A stretch of DNA of 64,000 nt from Odoribacter splanchnicus DSM 20712 (GTDB taxonomy: Bacteria; Bacteroidota; Bacteroidia; Bacteroidales; Marinifilaceae): assembly GCF_000190535.1 (NCBI RefSeq), contig NC_015160.1:1240001-1304000 (forward strand). The letters are read 5' to 3'. The notes beneath the pieces were generated by a model. That model saw only the letters and a program-made list of their open reading frames with translations. It was not told the origin of the DNA and did no database searches. Both the position numbers and the translations under genes were made by a program. Every line of letters starts with the position of its first letter. The first letter of the stretch is position 1. Below, piece by piece: positions 63,047 through 64,000 of the stretch.

Positions 63047-63814
63047 ATGACATCCGAAATATTATTTCAAGAAAATACCGAAATCGACTCAATACAACAA
63101 ATGATCACAACAATCCATAACCATATCGCCGAATACCGATCCAACCTCTCCCGAAGGCCCAACGTCTATCGCCCTAAAATAGCCGAATTACAAGCTAATC
63201 TGGCTCAAATTTACTGGTATGATTATAAAGATTACCATTCAGCTGAAAAGTTATTTCTTCAGGCATTGGAGAACTACGAAAAATATTCAGGGCGCAGAAT
63301 CATCATACAGAGTCATAAATTGAAGATTATGGACTTTTTAGTAAACCTATACAACCGTTCGAATCGTTTGGAACTTTCCGAACAAATACTACTGCGAATG
63401 TTGGAAATACAAAAGAGACTGGCAGAAAACTATTGGTGGATTTACCTCGAAGATGTAGCAATAACCCAATGGCGGTTAGGCAATCTATATGTCGACATGC
63501 GACGCTTCAATTCGGCGGAACGGCTGTATTCGGCCAGTCTGGATACCCGATCCGAATTCGACCGGGAAGATATATACCGGTATCGTCCTGCAACGGCACA
63601 ATGCCAGCGAAGCCTGGGAAAACTTTATGAAGTACATTTAAAAAACTATCCGAAAGCAGAGCAATGTTACCGCAAATCGATCGAAATATTACAAGAACTC
63701 TGTGAAAACGAATATGAACGCTGCAATTTCATCCGTTCATTACAACATTCCCAACTTCTTCTGGCCCATCTGCATAGCGATACCTCCAGCGAACAGGATC
63801 GTCCGGCAAACTAA
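63047..63814 (+). CDS. TPR-repeat protein
   Basis: 255 residues, all helical, with about five tetratricopeptide units such as LAQIYWYDYKDYHSAEKLFLQAL, LGNLYVDMRRFNSAERLYSASL and LGKLYEVHLKNYPKAEQCYRKSI, each shown in part. No signal peptide; probably a cytoplasmic protein-interaction scaffold. The wide tyrosine and arginine content and the long leader are unusual. Monocistronic; partner unknown. Confidence 0.78.
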   Translation: MTSEILFQENTEIDSIQQMITTIHNHIAEYRSNLSRRPNVYRPKIAELQANLAQIYWYDYKDYHSAEKLFLQALENYEKYSGRRIIIQSHKLKIMDFLVNLYNRSNRLELSEQILLRMLEIQKRLAENYWWIYLEDVAITQWRLGNLYVDMRRFNSAERLYSASLDTRSEFDREDIYRYRPATAQCQRSLGKLYEVHLKNYPKAEQCYRKSIEILQELCENEYERCNFIRSLQHSQLLLAHLHSDTSSEQDRPAN

Positions 63815-63924
63815 AATTCCGCATTTTACGATGCCGGCAAAAGCTACGATCGAATAAGTGTAATCTATCGCCCCTCCAATTTCCAGTGTAGTGACCGTTT
63901 ATCCGTCATTACCGTTTTATCCGC

Positions 63925-64000
63925 TCAAATCCTTAACAATCCCTGGCAAAGGGCTATTTCCTTCGGGTCACCCGTATGTTTACCTTCCACATCGGAAAGC
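63925..64000 (-). CDS. C-terminal end of a gene cut by the window edge
   Basis: Minus-strand frame open from the edge to a TGA at 63925-63927. The visible tail is LSDVEGKHTGDPKEIALCQG then LLRI. Too short to identify. The tail has ordinary protein composition, so I think it is a real gene end. Confidence 0.4.
   Translation of the reverse strand, partial: LSDVEGKHTGDPKEIALCQGLLRI

Overview
The window looks like chromosomal DNA of a strictly anaerobic gut Bacteroidales, plausibly Odoribacter or a relative (an inference from gene content, not a search). Supporting signs are Mfa/FimA-type fimbrial lipoproteins, a fused GldF/GldG protein, a PorE-like OmpA protein, rubrerythrin, hybrid-cluster protein, a Na+-pumping methylmalonyl-CoA decarboxylase, and promoters with the Bacteroidetes -7 box TAnnTTTG. 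No rRNA, tRNA, CRISPR array, prophage or complete insertion sequence was seen.

Layout. 1-7.1 kb (minus strand): RND efflux pump (permease cut by the window edge, plus adaptor), GldFG fusion, 3'-5' exonuclease, dnaN. 7.2-8.1 kb: a gene remnant and a large foldback repeat. 8.2-14.7 kb: Xaa-Pro aminopeptidase, a small membrane protein, then the mce-mmdA-D-C-B operon of the succinate-propionate pathway. 15.2-26.7 kb: DUF488, peptidase T, OPT transporter, a MoxR ATPase/VWA pair, an MFS exporter, two nitroreductases, an MBL hydrolase and shikimate kinase. 26.7-38.6 kb: topoisomerase IV (parC, parE), birA, PorE-like protein, rubrerythrin, a lysine-2,3-aminomutase-like radical SAM enzyme and a TPR lipoprotein. 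38.9-45.8 kb: an acyltransferase, a second giant foldback repeat, and a divergent fimbrial locus whose fimbrillin gene has an in-frame amber codon inside its signal peptide. 45.7-56 kb: GNAT, MBL protein, Bcr/CflA exporter with AraC regulator, HxlR regulator with DJ-1 protein, thiamine salvage pair (PnuT-like and thiamine diphosphokinase), a YgbA/AlkZ-like pair, MATE exporter and a Crp-family regulator. 56-60 kb: HcpR-like regulator divergent from ferredoxin-hcp (nitrosative stress). 59.8-64 kb: esterase, three small minus-strand genes, a TPR protein and a gene cut by the right edge.

The most striking feature that ordinary annotation would miss is a dispersed, non-coding repeat family. Seven copies (7492, 14980, 24034, 26107, 39803, 51684 and 53433) share both ends. 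Three are long (about 500-620 bp); the two fullest of these fold into very long hairpins, and the copy at 39803 has two perfectly complementary 50-nt arms. Four are short derivatives (107-158 bp) that keep the ends and have lost the middle. A different, 114-bp foldback element with perfect 18-bp ends follows the mmd operon.

How genes work together: birA would biotinylate the MmdC carrier used by the Na+ pump; HcpR probably controls ferredoxin-hcp through a palindrome at 56959; HxlR probably controls the DJ-1 gene through sites in their shared intergenic region; PnuT and thiamine diphosphokinase would import and activate thiamine; MoxR and VWA overlap by 4 bp and should act as one chaperone-like machine. 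All functions are read from protein motifs by eye and none was checked against a database.
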